Shown in pieces: positions 1 to 8,052 of a DNA stretch of 50,419 nucleotides; positions within the stretch are counted from its first letter, which is position 1, and every line of letters starts with the position of its first letter. The position numbers and the translations under genes were made by a program. The stretch is from UBA1413 sp964472165 (GTDB lineage: Bacteria; Bacteroidota; Bacteroidia; Bacteroidales; Prolixibacteraceae). The DNA lies in contig CAYYJE010000007.1 of NCBI GenBank assembly GCA_964472165.1, forward strand, positions 1 to 50,419. Reading direction: 5' to 3'. The notes beneath the pieces were generated by a model, which saw only the letters and a program-made list of their open reading frames with translations, searched no databases and was not told where the DNA came from.

Positions 1-802
1 CCGACCAGTCGATTTCCATAATCACATCGCCATAGAGCCCCTGGCCGCTTTTACCCCTGAAGCGGGGAGAAACTGCCAGCGGTACGTGCGGCATGGAGTG
101 GGCCAGATAGATAAAGAAGGGATTCTTCCGGTTCTGGTTGATAAACCGGACGGCCCGTTCCGTGTAGAGGGTCGTGATGTCAGTCTGGTCTTCCAGGGTA
201 TGGAACTCTCTCACTTTCTCATTGCCCTCAATCAGGGGTAAGGTGGGATAATTTGCCCTTCGCTCCCGTTTCTCTGCCGAAAAGGGAGAGCCATCAAAAT
301 TCACCGGCCACATGTCGTTGGAATAGGGAATTCCCAGGTATTCGTCAAAACCTTGTTGAAGGGGCAGGAATTCCCGCAGATCTCCCAGGTGCCATTTGCC
401 GATGGCTGCGGTATGGTAATTCCGTTTTTTCAGGAGTTCGGCAAGGGTCTCCTCCGAAGGATCCAACCCGTTTTTTGAGTTAGGGGAAAGGGCGCCTGAA
501 ATGCCAACCCTGTTGGGGTAACATCCGGTCATTATTCCAGCACGGGAAGCGCTGCAAACAGCCTGGGCTGACATGAAAGAGGTGAACCGGATTCCTTCGG
601 AAGCCATTCTGTCGAGATGGGGAGTCAGGTATTGTGAGGCCCCGTAACAGCTCAAATCGCCGTAACCCAGGTCGTCGGCAAAAATCAGGATGATGTTGGG
701 CGTACCGGTTTTCGTGCTTTCTTTGGTGGCTGCCCCGGCCGGGAGGGCTGCAATTCCTGCAAGGGAAGCTGCCAGTGCCAGTTTCGGATTCAGAGTTTTC
801 AT
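1..802 (-). CDS. Sulfatase, Cys-type (C-terminal part outside the window)
   Basis: The minus-strand frame opens at an ATG at 802 and runs off the left edge, giving about 267 N-terminal residues. A short hydrophobic signal peptide ending in an Ala/Gly-rich stretch is followed by the metal-binding start of the alkaline phosphatase/sulfatase fold (NIILIFADDLGYGD). The sulfatase signature is VCSASRAGIMTG with its Cys near residue 83. C-x-A-x-R is a known variant of C-x-P-x-R, in which the Cys is converted to formylglycine. GKWHLG and YLAHSMPHVPLAVS are further typical blocks. It should be a periplasmic or exported sulfate-ester hydrolase; the substrate cannot be told from this part. The Cys-type active site needs a maturase, and none is in the window. 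It is divergent from the TonB receptor, with only 18 nt between annotated starts. Confidence 0.9.
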   Translation of the reverse strand, partial: MKTLNPKLALAASLAGIAALPAGAATKESTKTGTPNIILIFADDLGYGDLSCYGASQYLTPHLDRMASEGIRFTSFMSAQAVCSASRAGIMTGCYPNRVGISGALSPNSKNGLDPSEETLAELLKKRNYHTAAIGKWHLGDLREFLPLQQGFDEYLGIPYSNDMWPVNFDGSPFSAEKRERRANYPTLPLIEGNEKVREFHTLEDQTDITTLYTERAVRFINQNRKNPFFIYLAHSMPHVPLAVSPRFRGKSGQGLYGDVIMEIDWS

Positions 803-820
803 GGTCGGTTTGGTGTATGA

Positions 821-3286
821 TTGATTAAGGCTTCAATCCGTTTATCTTCCAAAAGTAATACTTTCGCTTTTTTGTTTATCTTGAGCAGCATAAATTTTAG
901 GTTTTTGAAGGTTTTGTTTTCATTCCGGTTTGCGGATCTCATCAAAGGGATCACGTTTTTTTGGGTCACACTTCCTTTCCTGCTTTCAGCCTCTCCGGAC
1001 AAGGAGTCCGGTCCGGGCAGCAAGTATACCGTCAGTGGATATCTGAAGGACCACTCCAGCGGGGAAGTACTGATTGGGGCTACCATCTGGATTCCTGAAC
1101 TGGGTACAGGGGTGGTTACCAATCCCTATGGCTTTTATTCCGCCAGTGTAGTTCCGGGAAATTATACCTTCCGCTACTCTTATGTGGGGTATGAGTTGCA
1201 GGAAAAGCCCCTGCACATCGACAGGAATCTTTCCCTGAACGTTTACCTGGAGCCGGTCCCCGAAGAGTTGGGTGAAGTGGTTGTTACAGGCCGCCGGTCG
1301 GATCAGCAGGTGTCAGCACCGGAGATGAGCCTGGTGAAAATCAATACCGGAACCATCGGCAAGGTGCCCGCTTTCCTGGGAGAAGTCGATCTGATCAAGG
1401 TGATCCAGCTTTTACCCGGCGTCAATGCCACCAGCGAGGGGACTTCAGGATTCAGCGTGAGGGGAGGCAATACCGACCAGAACCTGATCATTCTCGATGA
1501 GGCTACCATATACAACGCCTCCCACCTGATGGGATTCTTTTCGGTTTTCAACAACGACGCAATCAAGGAAGTTACCCTCTACAAGGGAGATATCCCGGCG
1601 GCATACAGCGGCAGGCTCTCCTCCCTGGTCGATATCAGGATGAGGGACGGGAATGCCCGGAAGGTGCAGGCTACCGGCAGCATCGGCACCGTGTCGAGCA
1701 AGCTGACCCTCGAAGGACCTCTGAAAAAGGACCGGACCACCTTTTTGATTTCAGGAAGAAGAACCTATGCCGACCTCTTTCTTCCCCTCTCAAAAAATGA
1801 AGATATCCGCGATAACCAGCTCTTTTTCTATGACCTCAATTTTAAACTGACCCATCAGTTCAACCAAAATAACCGGATTTATCTGTCAGGCTATTCCGGC
1901 CGCGACATTTTCAGGAATCAGTTTGCCCACATGGGATTCGGGAACCAGACTGCATCAATCCGCTGGAATTCACTTTTGTCGCGAAAACTGTTTTTCAATC
2001 TTTCACTGATCAGTTCGGATTTTACGTATGAGCTGGAAACCCCCGAAGAAGAGAAGAATTCTTTCCGGTGGGCTTCTCTTTTGCGTGATTATTCCGCAAG
2101 GGCTGATTTTACATGGTATCTGGCCATGAGTCACACTTTGCGGTGGGGAACATCCCTGATACACCATCGTTTTTCTCCGGGGAACATTACCGGTACAGGT
2201 GGTCAAAGCCGCTTCTCCAGCTATTCGCTACCCCTGAAATATGCACTGGAACAGGGTTTTTATATTTCCGATGAATTCAAGGCCAGTGAAAAAGTCACAC
2301 TGAAGGCCGGTTTGCGATTGTCGCAGTTCCGGAATACCGGGCCCGGCGTATTCTACGTGTACGACGACCAACATGTTCCCTCCGATAGTGTCAGGTACGA
2401 ACGTGGGGACATGGTCAATACCTATTCCCTGCTGGAACCACGCGTGGGCCTAACATTTCTGGCCAGCGACAGGGCATCTGTCAAAGGAAGTTATTCCCGG
2501 ACAGTCCAATTTCTGATGCTGGCTCAGAATTCCACGGCAGGAACACCCCTGGATATCTGGTTCCCGGCATCACCCAATGTGAAACCGCAGGTGTGCGATC
2601 AGTTTGCCCTAGGCTATTTCCGGAATTTCTACCGCCCTGAACTGGAGTTCTCCACGGAGGCCTATTATAAACGCTTCAGCCATGTGACCGATTTCAGGGA
2701 CCATGCACAGTTATTTCTGAATCAGTATCTCGAAGGGGAGCTGCGGTTCGGGAATGGGGTTACCTATGGTATTGAAACGATGGTGAGAAAAAACTATGGC
2801 AGGCTTACCGGATGGCTTAGCTATACCTGGTCACGATCGTTCCGGACCATTCCGGAGATCAATGACGGAAAGCGTTACAACGCACCCTTTGACAAGCCCC
2901 ATGCCCTGAATCTGGTGGCCAGCTATGATCCGGGGCGACGTCTCTTTGCCTCTCTGACCTGGGTTTATTCGACTGGCCTGCCCGTTACCTTTCCCACAGG
3001 CAGGGCATTTGTCGGGAATACCCTCATCCCTGTCTATTCCGGACGAAATGAATACCGGATGCCCGACTACCACAGACTCGACCTGTCGTTGACATTCAGG
3101 GGAAAAACCAGGCCTGAAAGGAAGTGGCACGGGGAATGGAACCTTTCAGTCTACAATGCTTACAACAGACACAACACCTGGTCGATTAACTTCGTGGAAG
3201 ATGACAATGACCCGAATCTGATCCGTGCTGAAAAAACCTATCTATTTGCGGTTATTCCGGCAATCACTTACAATTTCAAATTCTGA
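821..3286 (+). CDS. TonB-dependent outer-membrane receptor with N-terminal carboxypeptidase-like domain
   Basis: 821 residues. After an N-terminal hydrophobic stretch (about residues 40-58) comes a CarboxypepD_reg-like beta-sandwich (VSGYLKDHSSGEVLIGATI, about 72-150). The plug domain follows (FSVRGGNTDQNLIILDEATIY, about 210-290), then a long beta-barrel rich in aromatic strand ends, closing with a terminal Phe (FNFKF). This is the usual architecture of Bacteroidota energised importers. It is followed 4 nt later by a DUF4249-type lipoprotein, a pairing resembling SusC/SusD in form, so the two probably form one receptor; the ligand is unknown. The start is uncertain: the ATG at 821 gives an unusually long pre-signal segment, and in-frame TTG codons at 905 or 914 would give a normal signal peptide and leave room for promoters. 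Confidence 0.9.
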   Translation: MIKASIRLSSKSNTFAFLFILSSINFRFLKVLFSFRFADLIKGITFFWVTLPFLLSASPDKESGPGSKYTVSGYLKDHSSGEVLIGATIWIPELGTGVVTNPYGFYSASVVPGNYTFRYSYVGYELQEKPLHIDRNLSLNVYLEPVPEELGEVVVTGRRSDQQVSAPEMSLVKINTGTIGKVPAFLGEVDLIKVIQLLPGVNATSEGTSGFSVRGGNTDQNLIILDEATIYNASHLMGFFSVFNNDAIKEVTLYKGDIPAAYSGRLSSLVDIRMRDGNARKVQATGSIGTVSSKLTLEGPLKKDRTTFLISGRRTYADLFLPLSKNEDIRDNQLFFYDLNFKLTHQFNQNNRIYLSGYSGRDIFRNQFAHMGFGNQTASIRWNSLLSRKLFFNLSLISSDFTYELETPEEEKNSFRWASLLRDYSARADFTWYLAMSHTLRWGTSLIHHRFSPGNITGTGGQSRFSSYSLPLKYALEQGFYISDEFKASEKVTLKAGLRLSQFRNTGPGVFYVYDDQHVPSDSVRYERGDMVNTYSLLEPRVGLTFLASDRASVKGSYSRTVQFLMLAQNSTAGTPLDIWFPASPNVKPQVCDQFALGYFRNFYRPELEFSTEAYYKRFSHVTDFRDHAQLFLNQYLEGELRFGNGVTYGIETMVRKNYGRLTGWLSYTWSRSFRTIPEINDGKRYNAPFDKPHALNLVASYDPGRRLFASLTWVYSTGLPVTFPTGRAFVGNTLIPVYSGRNEYRMPDYHRLDLSLTFRGKTRPERKWHGEWNLSVYNAYNRHNTWSINFVEDDNDPNLIRAEKTYLFAVIPAITYNFKF
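850..857 (-). promoter_or_regulatory. Candidate -7 box for the sulfatase gene
   Basis: Read on the minus strand this is TACTTTTG, matching the Bacteroidota TAnnTTTG element about 48 nt before the sulfatase ATG. I see no clear -33 TTTG. The site lies inside the annotated 5' end of the divergent TonB receptor gene, which hints that the receptor may really start further downstream. Confidence 0.35.
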
Positions 3287-3290
3287 GAGA

Positions 3291-4142
3291 ATGAGGAATG
3301 CAATTCTTGCAGTGTGTTTTCTTTTCCCTTTTGGGTTCTTTGCCTGTACCGAACCTATCGATATTGAAATGAAGGAGAATGACACCAGGTTGGTGGTGGA
3401 CGGATCTTTCAACACCGAGCCCAAAGCCCACACCATCACGTTGTCCAAAACTACCGGCTATTTGTCGGGGCAGGACCAGTTAATGGTGGAGGGGGCATCC
3501 GTGAAACTTACAGACGGAACTCACCACTATTTTCTGAAAGAGAACCCCCCGGGTAAGTATAAGACCAATTCACAGTTCCAAGGTGTTGCAGGGAAGCAGT
3601 ATACCCTGCAGATCAGCCTGAAGGAACCGGTAGGCGGACATGCGGATTATGAAGCGGTTTCCGGAATATCTGAGCCGGTAACGCTGGATTCCATCTTCCT
3701 TGAATTTTATCCCGACTTTTCAGAGGAGGGGATGTGGGAAATCAGGGGTTATTTTGAAGATCCTCCTGGTCCCGATTATTACCGGTTTTTGGTTTACCGG
3801 AATTCAGAGCTGGCCACTAACTCCATCACGGATTGGTTTGTCACCGATGACCGGTTTTTCGAGGGGAGGTATGTGTTCGGCTGGACGGTGGCTTTCCTGC
3901 ACCAGCACCGTCGTCGTGAAGCCCTGGCTGCCGGTGACCGGGTTACCGTTCAGATGGACAGAATCAGCCGTGAATATGCCATTTTCATCCAGGGGATCCA
4001 GTCGGAAATGCAGGAGTCTTATCCTTTATTTTCCGGACCTCCTGCCAATGTGAAAGGAAATGTCAGCAACGGGGCCATCGGTTTTTTTGAGGCTTATGCC
4101 TCCTCAAAGGTAACCGTAATGGTTACGAAAAACAGCCGGTAA
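3291..4142 (+). CDS. DUF4249-type outer-membrane lipoprotein
   Basis: About 283 residues from the ATG at 3291, chosen because GAGAGA lies just upstream and the product then begins with a compact lipoprotein signal (MRNAILAVCFLFPFGFFAC, lipobox Cys at residue 19). An upstream in-frame start at 3225 would place a long non-signal extension inside the receptor gene. The mature part has the features I associate with DUF4249: an N-terminal segment reading LVVDGSFNTEP, repeated beta-strands, and GPDYYRFLVYRN near the middle. These lipoproteins typically sit next to a TonB receptor and are thought to serve as its surface partner; the ligand is not known. It is translationally close to the receptor (4 nt gap) and convergent with the hydrolase gene. 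Confidence 0.8.
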   Translation: MRNAILAVCFLFPFGFFACTEPIDIEMKENDTRLVVDGSFNTEPKAHTITLSKTTGYLSGQDQLMVEGASVKLTDGTHHYFLKENPPGKYKTNSQFQGVAGKQYTLQISLKEPVGGHADYEAVSGISEPVTLDSIFLEFYPDFSEEGMWEIRGYFEDPPGPDYYRFLVYRNSELATNSITDWFVTDDRFFEGRYVFGWTVAFLHQHRRREALAAGDRVTVQMDRISREYAIFIQGIQSEMQESYPLFSGPPANVKGNVSNGAIGFFEAYASSKVTVMVTKNSR

Positions 4143-4143
4143 A

Positions 4144-6597
4144 TCATCTCTCCGGCAGTGGGTTCTCCTCAGCCAGTTTCCAGTGGTTGTCGTAAAACCC
4201 GGCCCTGTGGATCCCGGGGACTCCATCCCTGACCATGTTGACCGAGAAAATGGTATAATCTGGGAAACCAGATCCGCCTGTAAAATATTGGTTGGCGTAG
4301 GCAGCTTTCATACCCGGAACTCCTGTTCCAGTGATCGCCGCTACTGCGAGGGTGTCGCTGCCGGGCCGGGGGTACATCAGATAAGCCCCGAAATGATCGC
4401 CCTGATAAACCTGATTTCCCATTTTCAGCGCACCGCGTGTAACCTGAATGGGACAATTCCCCAGAAGGACCGGCCAGACACTGTTGGTGGTGGCATTGCC
4501 GTAGAGGATGATTCCCCGTCCGGGCCATGCTGCCGGATTAAAATCCCTGTCGGCTACCATGTCGACGCTTCCGTTGCCCCGGTAATACCAGGTTTCGGCA
4601 TCAAAACGGGCTTTTGCCAGCGCCCACGCATTCTCCTCCCTGTTCCCCGAAGTGCCGTATACAAAAACCATCCGGTGGTTAAAAGGCTCCTTGAACGTAC
4701 CGTTGCGCAACATTCCTTTTTGGCCCCGGTCGGGCGGGGTGCCCTGATGCCACTTCCCTTTCCGGATGAGGGATAGGAGCCTGCCCTGCTCTGCTGCCGG
4801 AACTTTCACACTGTCCCCGTCAATGACTACCGCAATTCCGGAATTTTGAAATTCTGACAAGTCGAGCGTTAGTGCAGCGATGTTTTCCGTTTGCCCGGTA
4901 ACCGTTCCCCCACGGAGATCGCGGATGAGCTGCACGCTGCTGTATTTGAGCGGTTCCTGCTGCTGGAGGATGGTGACCCAGGCAAAGCTGGCCGACACCG
5001 CAGGATTGGCAGTGGTAAAGCCGATGTGGTTCCGCTGGCTGTCGGAAATTCGGCGGTGGCTCTCCAGAAAACTGAAAAGCGGCGGCCAGTCCACACTCTC
5101 GCTGCCCCACCAGTGGCTCCCTCCCGGATATTCATAGTAACAGAAGTCGGCATGGAATTCTCCCAGGATTTTCCTCATCTGGCGTGCATAATCGACGGAT
5201 ACGGTACGGTCGTCGTCACCGTGGTGAATGTAAATTCCGGAGGCTGCGTAATTTTTGACCAGTTCGAAAACGTTGCTGCCATTGGCGGCCCTGTAAAGGT
5301 TTTGTTCGTTGATATTTTCTCCGGGGCCGGGAATTTTCCCGTCGGCAGAGCCATACCCCAGGAGGGAGGGATAGCCGGCACAGGGTGCGATAGCTGCCCA
5401 TTTGCCGGGATAAGTGGCTCCCAGGTACCAGGTGCCGTGCCCTCCCATGGAATGCCCTGTCAGGTATATCCGGTCAGGGGCAGGCCTTAATTTTTCCACC
5501 GCACGGGACAGTACTTCGATGGCATCCATCCGTCCCCAGTCCTCCCAGTTGAATCCCCGGGGACGGCGGTTCGTGGGCGCTACCAGGTCACCCTCTTCCT
5601 TCGGCTTGTAAGCACGGGCCTGGCCAATGGCTTCAACCCCCGCACCATGCACCGACAAATAGAGCGACTTGCCCTGCACGGAACCTCCCTTGCGGGGATT
5701 CACGGCATAATACTGGAGGCTCCCGTCGATATGGCTGATAAACGTGCATTTATAGGGTTGATCCCCGGGAACGGACGCAAGGGTGAGGGTTGTTTCCGAT
5801 ACGTTTTTCCCCTCCTGCAGCAGGGTAAGAAGGCACTTCACCTGTCCCTCCCCGGTAACTCCCGAGGCGTCGAAACGAAACATCACCTTGCGGATAGAGA
5901 GAGGGGGGATGTCAGGGATCATGGAGGTAACCTCCCTGCCTGCCACTGCAGCACGGATGGCTTGCTTCCGGGAAGGCCGTGAGGAGGCATTCACCACCAC
6001 CACCGCCCCCATGAGCGAATGTGGGTCAGCCCCTTCCACAATGTCGGGGAGGGTGGCATCCTCACCCTTCATCATCACCGGGGTGCCCGGGAAGATGATC
6101 CTGGCAGAAATACCTGTCCACATGGCTCCCGTACGAACGAAAATCTCATTGGTTCCTTTTTTTAACCTGGCAGGGATGTAAAGCCATTTGTCGCCATAGA
6201 TGTCACCGGCATGAGGCTCCCCGTTGAGGTAAAACATGGAATTTCCGCTGATGTTGAACAGCACATTTTGCTCACGCGGAGAGTCGTAGGTGAGGAAGAT
6301 GTAGCCGTTGAAGGCATCCCTGTCCCTGAAAAGGCCTGCAGTGTCGGCCTTGATTGCTTTCCAGCGGATTTCATTTCCTCTTCCGTCGGTAAACAGGAGA
6401 TCTCCGGCCCGGGGTGCACGGAACTCCGGCTGAAAATAGTGCCAGGCAAACTGGTCGGAATAAAATCCCTGCCGGCCATACTGGTGACAGTTTCCTGCTG
6501 CCAGGCCTTCGCGGAAAAGATGCTGCTCCTGGCCATCAGCCGACCCATAAAGCAAAAAGAGGAACAGAAACCGGATTAAAAAAGTTTTTCTGACCAT
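4144..6597 (-). CDS. Secreted alpha/beta-hydrolase (S9/esterase type) with N-terminal beta-sandwich region
   Basis: 817 residues with an N-terminal signal peptide (about 1-22). Residues about 60-170 look like a PA14/galactose-binding beta-sandwich (MFYLNGEPHAGD, WLYIPARLKKG). The catalytic alpha/beta-hydrolase domain has the nucleophile elbow LTGHSMGGHGTW (Ser383), an acidic loop HHGDDDRTVS (about 458-467) and a candidate His495 in GGSHWWG. The overall plan matches Bacteroidota prolyl-oligopeptidase-like or polyhydroxybutyrate-depolymerase-like esterases, often annotated as phospholipase/carboxylesterase. The roughly 300 C-terminal residues carry no motif I can name. It is probably a periplasmic ester hydrolase acting near the sulfatase and TonB receptor, for example on substituted polysaccharide. 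Ester versus peptide substrate cannot be decided. Confidence 0.75.
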   Translation of the reverse strand: MVRKTFLIRFLFLFLLYGSADGQEQHLFREGLAAGNCHQYGRQGFYSDQFAWHYFQPEFRAPRAGDLLFTDGRGNEIRWKAIKADTAGLFRDRDAFNGYIFLTYDSPREQNVLFNISGNSMFYLNGEPHAGDIYGDKWLYIPARLKKGTNEIFVRTGAMWTGISARIIFPGTPVMMKGEDATLPDIVEGADPHSLMGAVVVVNASSRPSRKQAIRAAVAGREVTSMIPDIPPLSIRKVMFRFDASGVTGEGQVKCLLTLLQEGKNVSETTLTLASVPGDQPYKCTFISHIDGSLQYYAVNPRKGGSVQGKSLYLSVHGAGVEAIGQARAYKPKEEGDLVAPTNRRPRGFNWEDWGRMDAIEVLSRAVEKLRPAPDRIYLTGHSMGGHGTWYLGATYPGKWAAIAPCAGYPSLLGYGSADGKIPGPGENINEQNLYRAANGSNVFELVKNYAASGIYIHHGDDDRTVSVDYARQMRKILGEFHADFCYYEYPGGSHWWGSESVDWPPLFSFLESHRRISDSQRNHIGFTTANPAVSASFAWVTILQQQEPLKYSSVQLIRDLRGGTVTGQTENIAALTLDLSEFQNSGIAVVIDGDSVKVPAAEQGRLLSLIRKGKWHQGTPPDRGQKGMLRNGTFKEPFNHRMVFVYGTSGNREENAWALAKARFDAETWYYRGNGSVDMVADRDFNPAAWPGRGIILYGNATTNSVWPVLLGNCPIQVTRGALKMGNQVYQGDHFGAYLMYPRPGSDTLAVAAITGTGVPGMKAAYANQYFTGGSGFPDYTIFSVNMVRDGVPGIHRAGFYDNHWKLAEENPLPER

Positions 6598-6892
6598 GGA
6601 ATTTCGGGTTTTATCTGTTTAATCACAGGTTGCTTCCTGAAGAAGAGCTTCACCGGTGTGGATCAGGCATGAATCCCCTTTCACGAAGCCATGAAGCGAA
6701 AGTACGCATCATCTTCATCCCTGAAAAATTTTCTGTTCCACAACATATCAACCGGAAAAGCAACAAATATTTATAAATTTGCTGGCTATACCGGCTGAAT
6801 ATGAGGGTGGATATTGTTGATGAGCGATTTGTTTCCCCTCCATTTTCTGCTTTGGTTTATAGAAAATACTACCCGTAAAAAATAACAGCTTT

Positions 6893-7891
6893 ATGAAAAA
6901 AGAAGTACAGGAAAAGAAAAAAGTAGCCATCGGAGTGGATGTGGGCGGAACCAACACTGCCATCGGAGTGGTGGATGTCGACGGAAATGTGATGTTCAAG
7001 GACAACATTCCTACGGCCACTCACGGTGATTTTGAGAAGTTTGTCGAGGAATTGACGGCAGCGGTTAACAACCTGATCAAATCAGCAATGCTGCTCAATG
7101 AAAACCTGGAGGTACTCGGAATCGGCATTGGCGCTCCCAACGGAAATTACTACAATGGAACCATTGAATATGCTCCCAACCTCTCTTTCCGGGGAGTGCT
7201 CCATTTTGTGAAGTTGCTCCGGTCTCATTTCCCGGACATGCCGGCGATTGCCCTAACCAACGATGCCAATGCAGCTGCCATCGGTGAGATGATTTACGGG
7301 GGTGCCCGCGGAATGAAAAATTTCGTGATGTATACCCTGGGTACCGGAGTGGGAAGCGGAGTGGTGGTAAATGGGGACCTCGTATACGGCCACGATGGTT
7401 TTGCCGGGGAATGCGGTCATACTACCCTGATCCCGGGTGGCAGACTCTGCGGTTGTGGCTCCCTGGGCCACCTCGAAGCCTATTGCTCGGCTCCCGGAAT
7501 GAAAAGAACCGCATTTGAACTGATGGTGCACTATAACGCCACCGACAGCATGCTGGCGAACAGGTCATTCAATGAACTCGATTCAAAAATGATTTATGAC
7601 GCAGCTGTGGCCGGTGACAAAATCGCAAAAATGGTGTTTGAAAAAACAGGGGCCTATCTCGGTCAGGGACTTGCCGATACCGTTCACCACCTCAGCCCGG
7701 AAGCCATCTTCCTCTTTGGCGGTCCTACCGCTGCAGGAGAACTGATCTTCAAACCTACCAAAGAGAGCATGGAAAACCACCTGCTCCCGATCTTCAAAAA
7801 CAAGATCAAAATCCTTCCTTCACAGCTTAAACCGGGCGATGCAGCCATCGTAGGTGCCAGCGCACTGGTGTGGAAGGAACTGGAAAAATAG
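6893..7891 (+). CDS. ROK-family sugar kinase, glucokinase-like
   Basis: 332 residues. The phosphate-binding start reads GVDVGGTNTAIGVV (about 14-27). The catalytic Asp lies in TNDANAAA (D124), and the second nucleotide loop is TLGTGVGSG (about 148-156). The ROK zinc site is recognisable as GECGH (H176) with CGCGSLGHLE (C186, C188), but the last ligand of the usual CxCGxxGC is His193 instead of Cys. This fits a cytoplasmic ATP-dependent hexokinase phosphorylating glucose or a related hexose. The ATG at 6893 follows an A-rich leader typical of Bacteroidota. It appears monocistronic; a long hairpin repeat begins 3 nt after the stop. The sugar specificity is inferred from family only. Confidence 0.85.
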   Translation: MKKEVQEKKKVAIGVDVGGTNTAIGVVDVDGNVMFKDNIPTATHGDFEKFVEELTAAVNNLIKSAMLLNENLEVLGIGIGAPNGNYYNGTIEYAPNLSFRGVLHFVKLLRSHFPDMPAIALTNDANAAAIGEMIYGGARGMKNFVMYTLGTGVGSGVVVNGDLVYGHDGFAGECGHTTLIPGGRLCGCGSLGHLEAYCSAPGMKRTAFELMVHYNATDSMLANRSFNELDSKMIYDAAVAGDKIAKMVFEKTGAYLGQGLADTVHHLSPEAIFLFGGPTAAGELIFKPTKESMENHLLPIFKNKIKILPSQLKPGDAAIVGASALVWKELEK

Positions 7892-7894
7892 CCG

Positions 7895-7984
7895 TTTAAC
7901 CACGGTGTGCACAGAGCAGGCACAGAGGACACAGCGTAAAATATCTTTGTGTCCTTTGTGCCTTTTTGTGTCTTTGTGGTTAAA
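7895..7984. repeat. Long imperfect inverted repeat (hairpin element) after the ROK kinase gene
   Basis: The left arm (7895-7936) begins TTTAACCAC and continues with CACAG-type units. The right arm (7945-7984) is its near reverse complement, made of CTTTGTG units and ending GTGGTTAAA. The loop is about 8 nt (TAAAATAT). The arms are internally repetitive with an 8-10 nt period. It begins 3 nt after a stop codon and fills most of the intergenic space, so it could act as a terminator-like hairpin or be a dispersed non-coding repeat. Confidence 0.75.
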
Positions 7985-8022
7985 GATTGGCAGTCCAGGC
8001 CATAAGCAAAGATCGTTTTATG

Positions 8023-8030
8023 TACTTTTG
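8023..8030 (+). promoter_or_regulatory. Candidate -7 box for the M1 peptidase gene
   Basis: TACTTTTG fits TAnnTTTG and lies 22 nt before the ATG at 8053. I find no well-spaced TTTG -33 element, so support is modest. Confidence 0.35.
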
Positions 8031-8052
8031 AGCATTAGAGCCAGGAGATTCG

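Noticed and set aside
4183..4776. 197-codon plus-strand open frame opposite the hydrolase gene
   Set aside because: Antisense shadow of a well-supported gene.
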